Below are positions 9,437-18,775 of a DNA stretch of 64,000 nt, one piece after another; positions within the stretch are counted from its first letter, which is position 1; every line of letters begins with the position of its first letter. Where the stretch lies: contig JABLUY010000021.1 in the NCBI GenBank assembly GCA_013306675.1, forward strand, positions 67,984 to 131,983, written 5' to 3'. The stretch is from Thraustochytrium sp. TN22. Its lineage: Eukaryota > Sar > Bigyra > Thraustochytrida > Thraustochytriidae. The notes under the pieces were generated by a model. It saw only the letters and a list, made by a program, of their open reading frames with translations. It did no database searches and had not been told where the DNA came from. The position numbers and the translations under genes are program-made.

Positions 9437-10645
9437 ATGCAGCGCGCCGCGAGCCACGCGCTGCGCGCGCGCGCGGCGGCCGGGCGCCGCGGCGCGCTCG
9501 TGTCGGCGCGGCCGCTCATGACCCTGTCCACCAGCACCAGCACGAGCGCGAGCTCGACTCCGACGTCGACTTCGAGGTCGCCAGCGGCGTCGGCTTCGCC
9601 TCTGCTGGCGGCCACGGAGACGCCGGCCGCCATGCGCACGGTGCTGCAGACGCGCGGGCTGGCCGGTGGCGCCGGCGCGGCGCCAGAGCTGGTCTTCGAG
9701 GTGGACGAGGCGAGCTTCGCCAGCAAGGTCATGCAGTCCAAGGTGCCCGTGGTGCTGGACTGCTACGCGAACTGGTGCGGCCCGTGCAAGCAGCTGGACC
9801 CCATTCTCAAGAAGCTCGTGAAGGCGCAAAAGGGCAAGGTCGTGCTGGCCAAGCTCGACACCGACCGCAACCCGCAGCTCGCGCAGGCGCTCAAGGTGCA
9901 GTCGCTGCCCACTGTCATGGCCGTCTTCCAGGGCAAGCTCGTGCACCACTTTGTGGGCGCGCAGTCTGAGGCGCAGGTCAAGGAGTTCATCGACAACGTC
10001 ATCAAGATGACCGGCGCCGGCGGGCCCGCGCCTGCCGAGGGCAGCGCCATCGAGGAGGCCGAGGGCCTCATCCAGCAGGCCGAGCAGGCCATCGAGAGCA
10101 ACCAGGTCCCGAGCGAGCAGATCGTCCCGGTCCTTAAGGAGCTCGCCGACCTGCACTCGCCCGAGGGCGACAAGGAGAAGGACAAGTCCGTCATTTCGCG
10201 CTTTGAGGTCGTGCGCGCGCGCGCTCTCGTCGGTCTCGGCACGCTCGCGCTCCAGGCCGAGTCCGTCAAGGACGCTGCCGCGATCGCCGACATGCTGCGC
10301 AAGTCTTACAAGGCCCACCTCGAGCTGCCCGCTGTCGTCTCCTATCTGCGCTCCGTGCAGTTTGCCGAGCAGGCCGGTGACCTCGACGGCGACGAGGCCG
10401 GGAACCTCGAGGCGCGCCGCGACTCGCTCTCCAGCGAGGAGCGCCTGCGCCTCGCGCAGACCTTCATCGCCAAGAAGCGCTACGACCAGGCCATCGATGA
10501 GGCGCTTCTCGTCCTCAAGACCGACCGCAACTTCCAGGACGGCGCTGCCAAGAAGCTCCTGCTCGACATCTTTGAGCTCCTTGGCCCCAAGGACGACCTC
10601 GTCAAGGCGGCGCGCAAGCGCATGGCCTCCTACCTTCTTATGTAG
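9437..10645 (+). CDS. mitochondrial-type thioredoxin-TPR protein (CnoX/YbbN-like)
   Basis: 402 residues. The N-terminus (1-35) is Arg-, Ala- and Ser-rich without acids (MQRAASHALRARAAAGRRGA), a typical mitochondrial presequence. A thioredoxin fold follows (about 85-190) with the active site WCGPC (Cys114, Cys117) and the cis-Pro in SLPTVMAV. The last 200 residues are helical repeats resembling the tetratricopeptide tail of bacterial CnoX/YbbN (EERLRLAQTFIAKKRYDQAI; AAKKLLLDIFELLG). Bacterial homologues are chaperone-redox proteins that hand clients to GroEL; a mitochondrial Hsp60-linked role is an inference. The chosen ATG follows a GGCA array by three bases; an upstream in-frame extension lacks an ATG. 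It is convergent with the next gene, 175 bases apart. Confidence 0.88.
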   Translation: MQRAASHALRARAAAGRRGALVSARPLMTLSTSTSTSASSTPTSTSRSPAASASPLLAATETPAAMRTVLQTRGLAGGAGAAPELVFEVDEASFASKVMQSKVPVVLDCYANWCGPCKQLDPILKKLVKAQKGKVVLAKLDTDRNPQLAQALKVQSLPTVMAVFQGKLVHHFVGAQSEAQVKEFIDNVIKMTGAGGPAPAEGSAIEEAEGLIQQAEQAIESNQVPSEQIVPVLKELADLHSPEGDKEKDKSVISRFEVVRARALVGLGTLALQAESVKDAAAIADMLRKSYKAHLELPAVVSYLRSVQFAEQAGDLDGDEAGNLEARRDSLSSEERLRLAQTFIAKKRYDQAIDEALLVLKTDRNFQDGAAKKLLLDIFELLGPKDDLVKAARKRMASYLLM

Positions 10646-10820
10646 AGCGAGCAAGAAAGAGAGAGGGAGGAAAACAACAAAACAAAAGACGGCGGAGAGA
10701 AGGGCTGTGAAGATTTTTTTCGATGCTTGATGCTTTCGCTCCTTCGCAACGGATGGCTTTCCCCCCACACACACACACAAAAAACATCTCCGAGATGGTC
10801 GTCCGCTTTTCGTCTTTCTT

Positions 10821-12662
10821 TTACATCGTGATGCCAGGGACAGAGGTCTCCGTGAGCTCCGCGTTGCGCGCGCGCATGTCTGCCAAATCCGCAAACAAGC
10901 GCTCGGCTTGTGACGCGTTCACGTTGCTCCCGAGGTTCGCAGCGCGCGAGTCCATGTCGCGCGCGCGGTTCGCAGCGCGGCCCGTGCGCCGCGCCACCTC
11001 CGTCAGGTCGTCGAAGACCGCGCGCAACGCATGCAGCATCTCGTACACGCGCGCGCCTGACGAGTCGTCGTCGGGCAGCTCCTCGGCCGCCGTGAAGACC
11101 AGCTCGTCCGTGACCGCCTCGGTGCGCTGCAGCGCCTCCGACGCCTGGTTGATGTCGCGCTGCAGACGCCGCACGTCCGCCAGCACCCGCGCGATCTCCG
11201 CTGACTGCTTGCCCACCTGCCTCACTGCCTCCGTCACCCGTGCCACGAAGATCTCGCGCTCGTTCGCCTCCGGGAGCGCCTCGCTGGCGCTTGCCAGCGC
11301 CACGGCGCGCTCGCGCTGCGCGTGCAGCGCCAGTCGCATCTCACGCACCTCCTCGCGCAGCCACTGTGCCTCCATGACCCGCGCCTCCGCCTCCGCGGCG
11401 GCCTTGCGCCGCTGAGTCTTGACCTCATCCAGCCGCTGCTCGAGCGCCTCCACGGCCGCGCCGCCCTCACGGACCAGCTCCTCGTGCGCCGCGACAGCGC
11501 GCTCCAAGTGCGCGCGCAATTCTGGCAGGTTCGCCGGGTACCCGGGAAGCGCCTCGCGCACCTTGCGCTGCACGGCGACCTGCTGGGCAAAGTCCTGCTC
11601 CAGGCCCGCCAGCTCCTCCACGTCCGCGCGCGCGCGTACCGTGCGCGCCTCCAAGTCCCCCGTGGCCGCCTCGGCCGCCACGATCGAGGCCTCCACGGCC
11701 GCGATGCGCTGCCGCAGCGCCTGCGTGCGCTCCTGCTCGCCGGCTTCGTCACGAGGACTCGCGTCCGCGCTGCTCGCCTGCGCTTGCGGTCGTGGCGGCA
11801 CCACAGGGGGCGGCCGGCTCGTTGAAGACGACGCCTCGGGCTCTTTGCGTCCGGCTGAAGGCGTTGATGGCGCACAAGTAGAAGTGGTAGTGTCCGCGGG
11901 CTCCAGGTCCTTGGTCTCAGGCGCCTCGCGATGCTGCCATCGCTCGGTCATCGACGCCACCAGCGCGCGCTGCAGCGGCAGACTATGCTCCTGCTCACGG
12001 AGCGCGTCCAGACGATTGCGCTCCAGCAGCGCGCACTTGAGCTCGTGCAGCAGCGTGCGCCGCGCGCGCAACACGAGATCCTCCAAGGCGCCGGGCGCCA
12101 GCGAGTAGGACGCGGCGCGGAAGCTGCGCCACCCGGGCGCGGCCGCCTCGTCCTCGTGCAGGGGTAGCGTCCAGGTGGCCCGCTGCCAGGCCCGCAGGCG
12201 CTTCGCCACGCGCAGGCCGGCATCGGGTCTGGCCGCGCCGGCGTCGCTGCTCTCCGGCGGCCCGCGCGGGCTCGCCCTGGCGCACGCCTCGGCCAGGAAG
12301 CTCAGGATCTCGCGCGTCGAGCGCTCCGACGGGTACAGCAGCTGGTTGTAGCCGCACTCGTGCCCGTAGCCCAGCCGCTTGACCGCGGCCGCGAGCTCCG
12401 CGCACTGGCGGTGCCGCTGCATCACGTTGCCCTGCAGCTCGCGCGCCTCCTGCGGCGCCGCCGCGCCCTGCAGCCTGCGCAGCGCCGCCGCCACGCAGCG
12501 CACCACCTCCTCCGCGCCCAGGCCGCCCAGGCCGCCGGGGCCGCCATCCTGCTCCTGCAGCGCGCCCAGCCCGCGGAAGAGCTCCGCCACCACCGCGTCC
12601 GCGCCGCCCGCGCCCGCGCCGCCGCCCGCGCCGCCCGCCGCCTCGCTCGCCGCCGCGCCCAT
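10821..12662 (-). CDS. CCDC22: CCDC22-like coiled-coil protein (CCC/Commander complex)
   Basis: 613 residues from the ATG at 12662. The N-terminal 120 residues resemble the NN-CH domain of CCDC22: EEVVRCVAAALRRLQ, then CAELAAAVKRLGYGHECGYN and LLYPSERSTREILSFLAE, which match the human order (cysteine-rich helix, GY, FLYPSE, LLLFLAE). The remaining two thirds are charged heptad coiled coil, with a low-complexity linker near 260-320. CCDC22 pairs with CCDC93 and COMMD proteins and acts in endosomal recycling. A longer frame to 12875 adds only an Arg/Pro-rich stretch over GAGC repeats, so I prefer the inner ATG. The identification rests on the YPSE region and overall layout; another NN-CH coiled-coil protein is the alternative. 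Confidence 0.72.
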   Translation of the reverse strand: MGAAASEAAGGAGGGAGAGGADAVVAELFRGLGALQEQDGGPGGLGGLGAEEVVRCVAAALRRLQGAAAPQEARELQGNVMQRHRQCAELAAAVKRLGYGHECGYNQLLYPSERSTREILSFLAEACARASPRGPPESSDAGAARPDAGLRVAKRLRAWQRATWTLPLHEDEAAAPGWRSFRAASYSLAPGALEDLVLRARRTLLHELKCALLERNRLDALREQEHSLPLQRALVASMTERWQHREAPETKDLEPADTTTSTCAPSTPSAGRKEPEASSSTSRPPPVVPPRPQAQASSADASPRDEAGEQERTQALRQRIAAVEASIVAAEAATGDLEARTVRARADVEELAGLEQDFAQQVAVQRKVREALPGYPANLPELRAHLERAVAAHEELVREGGAAVEALEQRLDEVKTQRRKAAAEAEARVMEAQWLREEVREMRLALHAQRERAVALASASEALPEANEREIFVARVTEAVRQVGKQSAEIARVLADVRRLQRDINQASEALQRTEAVTDELVFTAAEELPDDDSSGARVYEMLHALRAVFDDLTEVARRTGRAANRARDMDSRAANLGSNVNASQAERLFADLADMRARNAELTETSVPGITM

Positions 12663-12802
12663 GCTCGCCCGCGCGCGCGCGCCGCCGCGCTCGACCGGGC
12701 TCTGCTCGCTCCCGCCGGGTCCGGGTCCGGGTCGCGCTCTCGGTCTCCGTGCTCGCGCTCGAGCTCTCGGCGGCGGCGGCGGCGTACGAGCGCTCGCGCG
12801 CG

Positions 12803-12828
12803 CGAGCGAGCGAGCGAGCGAGCGAGCG
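12803..12828. repeat. (GAGC)n array upstream of CCDC22-like gene
   Basis: Six or so GAGC units, about 140 bases upstream of the ATG at 12662. Confidence 0.85.
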
Positions 12829-13805
12829 GGCCCGGGCTGCGGCGACGAGGGCCTCGGGCAGCCGGAGAATTCCACGCGACCTGCTGCAGGCGCCGCCGGT
12901 GGCCTTGAGGGATGTGGCGTGCAGGCAGCAGGCCTCGGCGAACTCGACCAGCAGCTCGCTCGTCATGCCGGAGGAAACCGCCCAGCTGCACGGCGCGGGG
13001 CGCATGATGGACTTGCGGAGCGTCGTGCTCAGGCAGTGCTCGTTGTTGCAATCTTGCAGCTCCAGGAGGAAGGGCCAGCCAGGTTCCTCACGATAAGACC
13101 AAGTCTCGCCCATGCATCATCACCTATCTGTACTCCAGGAGTCCGGTAAGCATTGAGCGTCCTGACAGCCTGACAGAGAACTTGCTTGATCCGTGACTCC
13201 TCGCATTCGAAGCGTCCCCCTGGTGCCACCCACACGAGTCATCAAACTTCCTTTGCTCCTTGTAAACGCTCACGCAGGACTCTCTCTCTCTCCCTCTGCC
13301 TCTCTCCGAGGCCGAGGCCTTGACGCGCCAAGCGCTGTCAAGCCTTCGTCGCCTCGTCGCGTCTCCGCGCCGCCGCGTCTCTTCTTCGCTCGCGTGTTCG
13401 CGCTCTCTAGCCAGCCAGCTAGCTACGTAGACGAACTGCAAGAGCAGGCGAGCTTGCTCCCGCCAGGTGTTCCTCCCGTTCCGGCGAGGCGTTCTCCCGG
13501 CCGCCGCGGGCGTGCAGCACCAAGGCGAGCGAAGCCGGGCGAAGCGGCGAGGCGAGGCGGCGCTCGTTCAAATCGGCAGCGCGGATCCGGCTCGGCGCGC
13601 GCGAGGGCGGCGGCGGCGGCGGCGGCGGGGCGCGGGCGCGGCGCGGGCGCGGCCGGCGTGCGTGCGGCAGCGCGGCGGTGCGGCGGCAGCAAGGCCGGGC
13701 GGGACGCGCCTCGTAGGCGCGGCGGAGCGCGGCCGCGCGGCGGTTGACGCGAGCTCGACTCGCGAAGGCTCTACCGCGCGCGCAAGGTCGGTCGGGCCAG
13801 CTGTA

Positions 13806-13827
13806 GCGAGCGAGCGAGCGAGCGCGC
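13806..13827. repeat. (GCGA)n array just upstream of the proteasome start codon
   Basis: Four to five GCGA units ending three bases before the ATG at 13831. Confidence 0.9.
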
Positions 13828-13830
13828 AAG

Positions 13831-14604
13831 ATGGGCTCCCGGTATGACTCGCGCACGACGGTGTTCTCGCCGGAGGGCCGGCTGTTCCAGGTGGAGTACG
13901 CGATGCAGGCGATCGACAACGCCGGCGCCTGCGTGGGCCTGCTGGCCGAGGACGGCGTGGTGATCGCGGCGGAGAAGAAGGCGACGAGCAAGCTGCTGGC
14001 GCCGAGCAAGACGAGCGAGAAGCTCTACATGATCGACGACCACGTGGCGTGCGCCGTGGCGGGTCTCACGTCGGACGCCAACGTGCTCATTGAGTACCTG
14101 CGCAAGGTGGCGCAGAACTACAAGCTGCAGTACCAGGAGCCTCAGCCGCTGGAGCAGCTCATCATGCGCGTGTGCGACCTGAAGCAGGGCTACACGCAGT
14201 TTGGTGGCCAGCGGCCGTTCGGCGTGTCCTTCCTCTACGCCGGCTGGGACCGCCACTTTGGTTTCCAGCTGTACCAGTCGAACCCGTCCGGCAACTACGG
14301 CGGCTGGAAGGCGACTGCCATCGGCGCCAACAACCAGGCCGCCACCTCCCTCTTGAAGAAGGAGTACAAGGACGACTGCACCATTGACGAGGCGCTCGAG
14401 CTTGCCGTCAAGGTGCTCAACAAGACCATGGACTCCGTCACGCCCAGTGCCGACAAGATGGAGTTCTCGGTGCTGCGCATGGACAGGGAAAGCGGCAAGC
14501 TTATCCAGCACGTCATGCACGACAACGAGGTCCAGCAGCTCCTGGACAAGATCATCGCCGAGGAGAAGGAGGCCGAGGAGGACGCCGAGGCCCGGGCCGC
14601 CTAA
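13831..14604 (+). CDS. PSMA4: 20S proteasome subunit alpha type-4 (alpha3)
   Basis: 257 residues, full length for the family. The N-terminal gate and H0 signature [20 protein letters not shown] is that of alpha subunits and matches the type-4 subunit closely; [22 protein letters not shown]-like [13 protein letters not shown], and the [14 protein letters not shown] segment are all present. The tail is acidic and Lys-rich ([15 protein letters not shown]). Alpha subunits form the outer rings of the 20S core and are not catalytic; this one sits between alpha2 and alpha4. Intronless, with its ATG directly after a GCGA array. Convergent with RRP8, 201 bases apart. Confidence 0.97.
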   Translation: MGSRYDSRTTVFSPEGRLFQVEYAMQAIDNAGACVGLLAEDGVVIAAEKKATSKLLAPSKTSEKLYMIDDHVACAVAGLTSDANVLIEYLRKVAQNYKLQYQEPQPLEQLIMRVCDLKQGYTQFGGQRPFGVSFLYAGWDRHFGFQLYQSNPSGNYGGWKATAIGANNQAATSLLKKEYKDDCTIDEALELAVKVLNKTMDSVTPSADKMEFSVLRMDRESGKLIQHVMHDNEVQQLLDKIIAEEKEAEEDAEARAA

Positions 14605-14805
14605 GACGAACTACGTAGCATGCACATCAAAACACGAGACAAACTTGATCATCTGTGGACCCACGCAGGCCCTGCGGGGTCTGGTCACCTGCGAACCCGC
14701 GCAGGCCTGAGGGTTGGCGTCAAGCGCCGTGTCGAGAGCCGAGTCAAGGGTTGTGACAGTTTGCAGACGTCATCCACCCTCCTTGTCTCGCCCCGCATTT
14801 TATTA

Positions 14806-15882
14806 CTACCGCTTCTTGTAAACGCAGGACTTGAGCACGCCCTCATCCGCCTCGAGGAAGCCCTTGGTGCGGACCTGGTGTGCCATGGCAGCCTCCTTGT
14901 CTGCGGCGAGGCGATCCTTGCGGAAGCGAAAGAGTACGAACATGCGATTGTCGAGCTGCTCGCTGAGCAGCGCAAAGCCGAGCTGCTTGAGCACGCGCTT
15001 GAAGGACGCAATGCCACGCTCCATCTCGCGCTCGGCTGCCTCGCCAGAACCACCGCTCGCGAAGCGGCTCTTGACCTCTGCCACAATCAGACGCCCGCCC
15101 ACCTTGAGCGTGCGCCGCGCCTCCACGAGGAAGCGCTGGTAGTCCGTGCCCATGAGAGAGAGAGAGAAGACGGCCACATCGAGCGCGTCATCTGGCAGCG
15201 GGACGTCGGCGCTGCTGGCCACCGTCACGTGCTTGTTGGTCTTGCACAGGTCAAATGAGTGCACCTTTTGCGGCGCGGTGCGCGCGATGAGCGCGTTGCC
15301 GCAACCAAAGTCGCCCACGACCAGGTCCTCCGGCATGGCCGCCACCTCCTTGGCGATCACGTCGGCCGGGTTCTGCGGCCAGCGCTGCACCTGGCTCTCA
15401 AAGCCACGATGGTATACCTCGTACAGCTGCGGCTTGCGCGAGAAAAGCTTGGCCGCCTCCTCGCTGGTCGTCGTGTACAACTGCTCGTTGAGCCAGCGGA
15501 ACTGCCCGCTCTCGAGTTTGGCCTTGAACTTGGACTGCAGCGCCGACCTTGGCGGCGCCTGCGACGCTTTGGGCTTGGGCGCTGACTTGGACGATGAGGC
15601 GCCGCCCGTCGCGGCCTGCGGCTTGCCCTTCTTCACCGCGCGCACCTCCTCGCTCGCCGCCGCCGTCTCGGTGCGCGCGCGCTTGCGCGTGGCACCGCCA
15701 CCCGTGCCTCGGCCCGAAGTCGTGGCGCCATGGCCACCGCCGCCACCGCCGCCACCGCCGCCGCCGCCGCGACCGCCGCCGCGCGGCTCGGGCGCGCCTG
15801 CAGCGGCAGCGCTCTTGCGCGCACGCCGCTGCGCGCGCTTGGACGTCTTGCCGCCGCCGCGATCGATCTTGGGCGCGTCCAT
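14806..15882 (-). CDS. RRP8: RRP8-like nucleolar rRNA methyltransferase
   Basis: 358 residues from the ATG at 15882. The N-terminal 150 residues are basic, with a poly-Gly stretch, as expected for a nucleolar protein. The RRP8 methyltransferase domain follows: FRWLNEQLYTTTSEEA, then YHRGFESQVQRWPQNPADVI, the SAM-binding loop VVGDFGCGNALIA, SFDLCKTNKHVTVA, DVAVFSLSLMGTDY and FKRVLKQLGFALL. In yeast Rrp8 makes m1A in 25S rRNA; human NML also acts in rDNA silencing. All class I motifs are present. A longer open frame upstream begins with hydrophobic, non-nucleolar sequence in spacer-like DNA, so the inner ATG is preferred. Confidence 0.95.
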   Translation of the reverse strand: MDAPKIDRGGGKTSKRAQRRARKSAAAAGAPEPRGGGRGGGGGGGGGGGGHGATTSGRGTGGGATRKRARTETAAASEEVRAVKKGKPQAATGGASSSKSAPKPKASQAPPRSALQSKFKAKLESGQFRWLNEQLYTTTSEEAAKLFSRKPQLYEVYHRGFESQVQRWPQNPADVIAKEVAAMPEDLVVGDFGCGNALIARTAPQKVHSFDLCKTNKHVTVASSADVPLPDDALDVAVFSLSLMGTDYQRFLVEARRTLKVGGRLIVAEVKSRFASGGSGEAAEREMERGIASFKRVLKQLGFALLSEQLDNRMFVLFRFRKDRLAADKEAAMAHQVRTKGFLEADEGVLKSCVYKKR

Positions 15883-16281
15883 GATGGGGAATGCGAATGG
15901 AATTTGATGTCCTTCTTCAAGTTGCCTTGCAGTGCTGGCTGGCTGCACGGACAAGCAAGGAATAACACAGAGACAGGGCAGCACTAACGTTATCATTCTC
16001 CGAGTCAGACCTGCCGGACTTGCTCACACGGGGCTGCGTGCGCTCCAGCGTAAAGAAGACCTTCCAGGCTTCGGCCTTTTCCCCAAAAAGACGGACCTGA
16101 CGCCTTGGACGCGCGTTGCGTTGCTATCGACTCGCCACGGGTCGTCTGTCAGCATCATGTCACATGTCTTTGGCATGCAAGCGCGTGCTCGCAGAGCTCG
16201 CACCTCTCTCTTGGCTTGCACAGCACTCTTCAACATTCGGTCAGCGCTTGCTCGCTCGCTTTTGCCAAGCCCGCCCTTCCC
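15883..16281. other. spacer, nothing seen
   Basis: Holds the RRP8 leader and the 3' side of the sulfotransferase gene. Composition is lower in GC than the flanking genes and no open frame shows protein-like features. Confidence 0.6.
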
Positions 16282-17703
16282 TTAGCACATCATGACGGAA
16301 GGATGGGGCACCCAGCGCGGGCTGTAGTTCTTCTTCTTGGCCACGGACTCGTGAAAGACGGCGTTACGCTCCTTGAAGATCTTGACGAGGCCGGTGAAGC
16401 CGGGGCCGAGGCGCTTCATAAAGCCTTCGAACTTTTCCTTGGCGAACTGGTACATCTTGTTCTCCTCGGCGGTGATGAGCTTGATCTTGTCCAGGGCCCA
16501 CTTGTTCTCGCCAGTGAGGTCGCGCGCCGAGACCTTGGCACCGGCCTGGTCCTTGCACTTCTCGTAAATCATGGTGTCGATCGACCAGCCGAAGCGCAGT
16601 GCGAGCATGACCATGAACTCGTCGAGGCGCTCAGTGGTGGCGTAGAGCGCGTAGTCGTCCAGGAGGGCCTTCTTCGCGACCTCGACGTCGTGGCTGCGCG
16701 GATGCGTGATCCAGGAGCACATCTCGCCGCAAGCGACGGTGCGGTTCGGCTTGTCGGCGACGCGCTTGAGGAGGAGGTCGAGCGTGAACTTCTTGCGGAA
16801 CTCATCATCGTGACACACGAAGGGCTTCTTGCCGACCGGCTTGGGGTCGCCCGCGTCGTAGTCGCATGGGCGATCCGGGTACTCGATGAAGTAGCGGCGG
16901 TTGTCGTACCAAGTGCCGTGCGAGATGTAGCGGCTCACCGGCTCGCGGAAGAGCGTCACCATGGAGGCGCCCGGCAGGCAGGCCGGCATCCAGGAGGACC
17001 GCCACGCGTGCTGGTAAAACACCTGAAACTTGGTGTACTTGCACTTGCCCGGGCGGTACTTGATGAAGAAGCCGCGCGTCGGCCCGCCCTTGAGCTTGTA
17101 GTACTTGGTGGCGTTGTGCAGCGCGAGCGCCACGCTCGTGCCGCCCACCTTGTGCAGTTTGGAGAAGAGCAGGCGCTCTGGTGTGGCGCGATTCTGAAAT
17201 AGCGTGAACTCGGAATTTGGCCCGGTCGCGAAGAGCTCCTGCAGCGCCTGCGTCCGCAGCCGGCCCTCTTCCGCCGTCGTGTACAGCGGCGGCGCGTTCT
17301 CCGGCAACTCGCCCGAGAGGCGCTCGATCTCGTCCTCCGCCTCGTCCTCAATCTCCGCGTCCGTCGTCGCCTCCAGGTACGCGTCCGCCTCGGCGTCCGC
17401 GTCGCTGCCCGCAACGTCGCGGAACTGCTCGCGCATCTCGTCCCGGTACGCCTTCTCCAGGTCCTGCTCCTGCCCGATGCCCTTGCTGTCCATGGACACC
17501 ACCAGCATGCCCATGCCGGCACCCACACTGTGCCGGTTCGAGTCCACGCTCGCCATGAGCGCCGCCAGCGCGCTCGCCATGACCAGGCCCAGCGCGAGCC
17601 AGAACTTGCGCGTGTCCGAGAGCCCGGCGGCCGCCGCGCGTCCGGTGCTCAGCGGCGTCCTGAACATCGACTCGATCGTGCTCTTGCCGCCATTCTGCGC
17701 CAT
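16282..17703 (-). CDS. Golgi-type II membrane sulfotransferase
   Basis: 473 residues from the ATG at 17703. A short cytosolic N-terminus is followed by one signal-anchor helix at about 33-52 (FWLALGLVMASALAALMASV), then an acidic stem (about 85-135) and a lumenal catalytic domain. The 5'-phosphosulfate loop reads LLFSKLHKVGGTSVA (about 178-191) and the 3'-phosphate loop LFREPVSRYISHG (about 251-263), both as in galactosylceramide and related PAPS-dependent carbohydrate sulfotransferases. The acceptor cannot be predicted. An open frame extends upstream to 17997, but it is Arg/Gly-rich low complexity and has no second hydrophobic segment, so I take the ATG that gives a classic type II topology. 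Confidence 0.85.
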   Translation of the reverse strand: MAQNGGKSTIESMFRTPLSTGRAAAAGLSDTRKFWLALGLVMASALAALMASVDSNRHSVGAGMGMLVVSMDSKGIGQEQDLEKAYRDEMREQFRDVAGSDADAEADAYLEATTDAEIEDEAEDEIERLSGELPENAPPLYTTAEEGRLRTQALQELFATGPNSEFTLFQNRATPERLLFSKLHKVGGTSVALALHNATKYYKLKGGPTRGFFIKYRPGKCKYTKFQVFYQHAWRSSWMPACLPGASMVTLFREPVSRYISHGTWYDNRRYFIEYPDRPCDYDAGDPKPVGKKPFVCHDDEFRKKFTLDLLLKRVADKPNRTVACGEMCSWITHPRSHDVEVAKKALLDDYALYATTERLDEFMVMLALRFGWSIDTMIYEKCKDQAGAKVSARDLTGENKWALDKIKLITAEENKMYQFAKEKFEGFMKRLGPGFTGLVKIFKERNAVFHESVAKKKNYSPRWVPHPSVMMC

Positions 17704-18775
17704 CTCGCCGCCCTCCGCGCCGCGCCCCCGCGCGTCGCGCGCGCCGCTCCGGACCCGGCGAGGTCGTAGCCCGCGAGGGAGCCGACGGCCCTGGCCCCGC
17801 CGCACCCGCTCGCGCCGCGCGCGACCCGTCCCCTCCCTCCCGCGAGGAGGCGCCGCTTGCGAGCTGGCCTGCTGGCCGCCGCCTGGCCGCCGCCTGGCCG
17901 CCGCCGCGCGCGCGCCCCGCCGCCGCCCGCCCTTGCCCGAGGGCTTTGGTTTTGCAACCTCGCCCGCGGCCAGGCTTGATGAGTGAGACTTGAGCACGCC
18001 CAGGCCATGGCCACTGGACGGTTATGCGGCGCTGCGGCAGCCTGCCTGCAGCGGAGGACGAGGACTCGCAGCCGCGCGCGCTGCCTTCGGCAGGGCCTGC
18101 CTCGGGCCTGTGCATGGCGCTCTGCAGCTTCGTCCACCTCCGAGTTCTCTTCTACGTCTGGCAGGATACGTACGCGGCGTGCTGCAGCGGCTAACATGCG
18201 GTGGCGCGAGGAATTTCAGACGCCAGGCATGTTCTGCGCCACCGCCTCTTGATGGCTAATGCCCTGTCTCGCGGAACACATTCTGTATAAGCTATAACCT
18301 TCTGTATCTCGTAGGCTGGAGGTACTTGAGCCCCGCGGACGCCTCCAGGAAGACGGGTTGGGAACGAGCTCGGAGCGATCCAGTGGCGACGTTCCGGGCG
18401 AGATCAATGTCGTCGTACCGAGCTACCGTGGTAGCGTGCGAATCGTGCCTGACGACCTTGCGCGAGCTTTCGTTGGTACCGGGTACCACTTTACTTTGAA
18501 GGACACTTTGCACCGCAGCGCGTTCAGTCTCGTGGCTCTGGTTTCTTCACGCGCTTTGCGCTCTTGGCAAGCTTGGCTTGCTCCGCGTGCTCGGCTTGCT
18601 CCGCTCCCGCTCATTTCGCTTCATCGGCCGGGCTTTTGCTCGTCGTCCATGCACGCTTTGATCAGCCAGGTTGACTGGCAGAGCTCCGAGTCTTGCCCGC
18701 CTTCAAGCTTCTGCGTGTACGCTTTCTTCTGACAGACGTGGAGTCGTGCAGAGCCGCGTCTGCAGGCAGCACGGC
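17704..18775. other. divergent spacer
   Basis: GC-rich leader of the sulfotransferase near 17704-17950, then less GC-rich sequence with no convincing gene. A short frame at 18358-18732 starts at TTG and has no protein-like features. Confidence 0.55.

Larger units (their letters stand above)
12663..13830. other. divergent spacer between CCDC22-like and proteasome genes
   Basis: Holds a GAGC array (12803-12828), a moderately GC stretch (12850-13440) and a CGG/CGCGG-rich stretch up to the proteasome start. No supported gene. Confidence 0.55.

Noticed and set aside
9347-10894. 515-codon open frame antisense to the thioredoxin gene
   Set aside because: The opposite strand has thioredoxin and a clean presequence; the antisense frame is rich in Leu/Val/Asp repeats, as expected from GC-biased codons read backwards.
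12850-13113. Open minus frame beginning MGETWSYREEPGWP upstream of CCDC22
   Set aside because: The first 90 codons look moderately protein-like, but the frame then enters GAGC repeats and lies out of phase with CCDC22. A short upstream exon cannot be excluded; no clear splice pair joins it.
18358-18732. 124-codon plus-strand frame in spacer
   Set aside because: Starts at TTG, has no domain, and lies in AT-richer promoter DNA.
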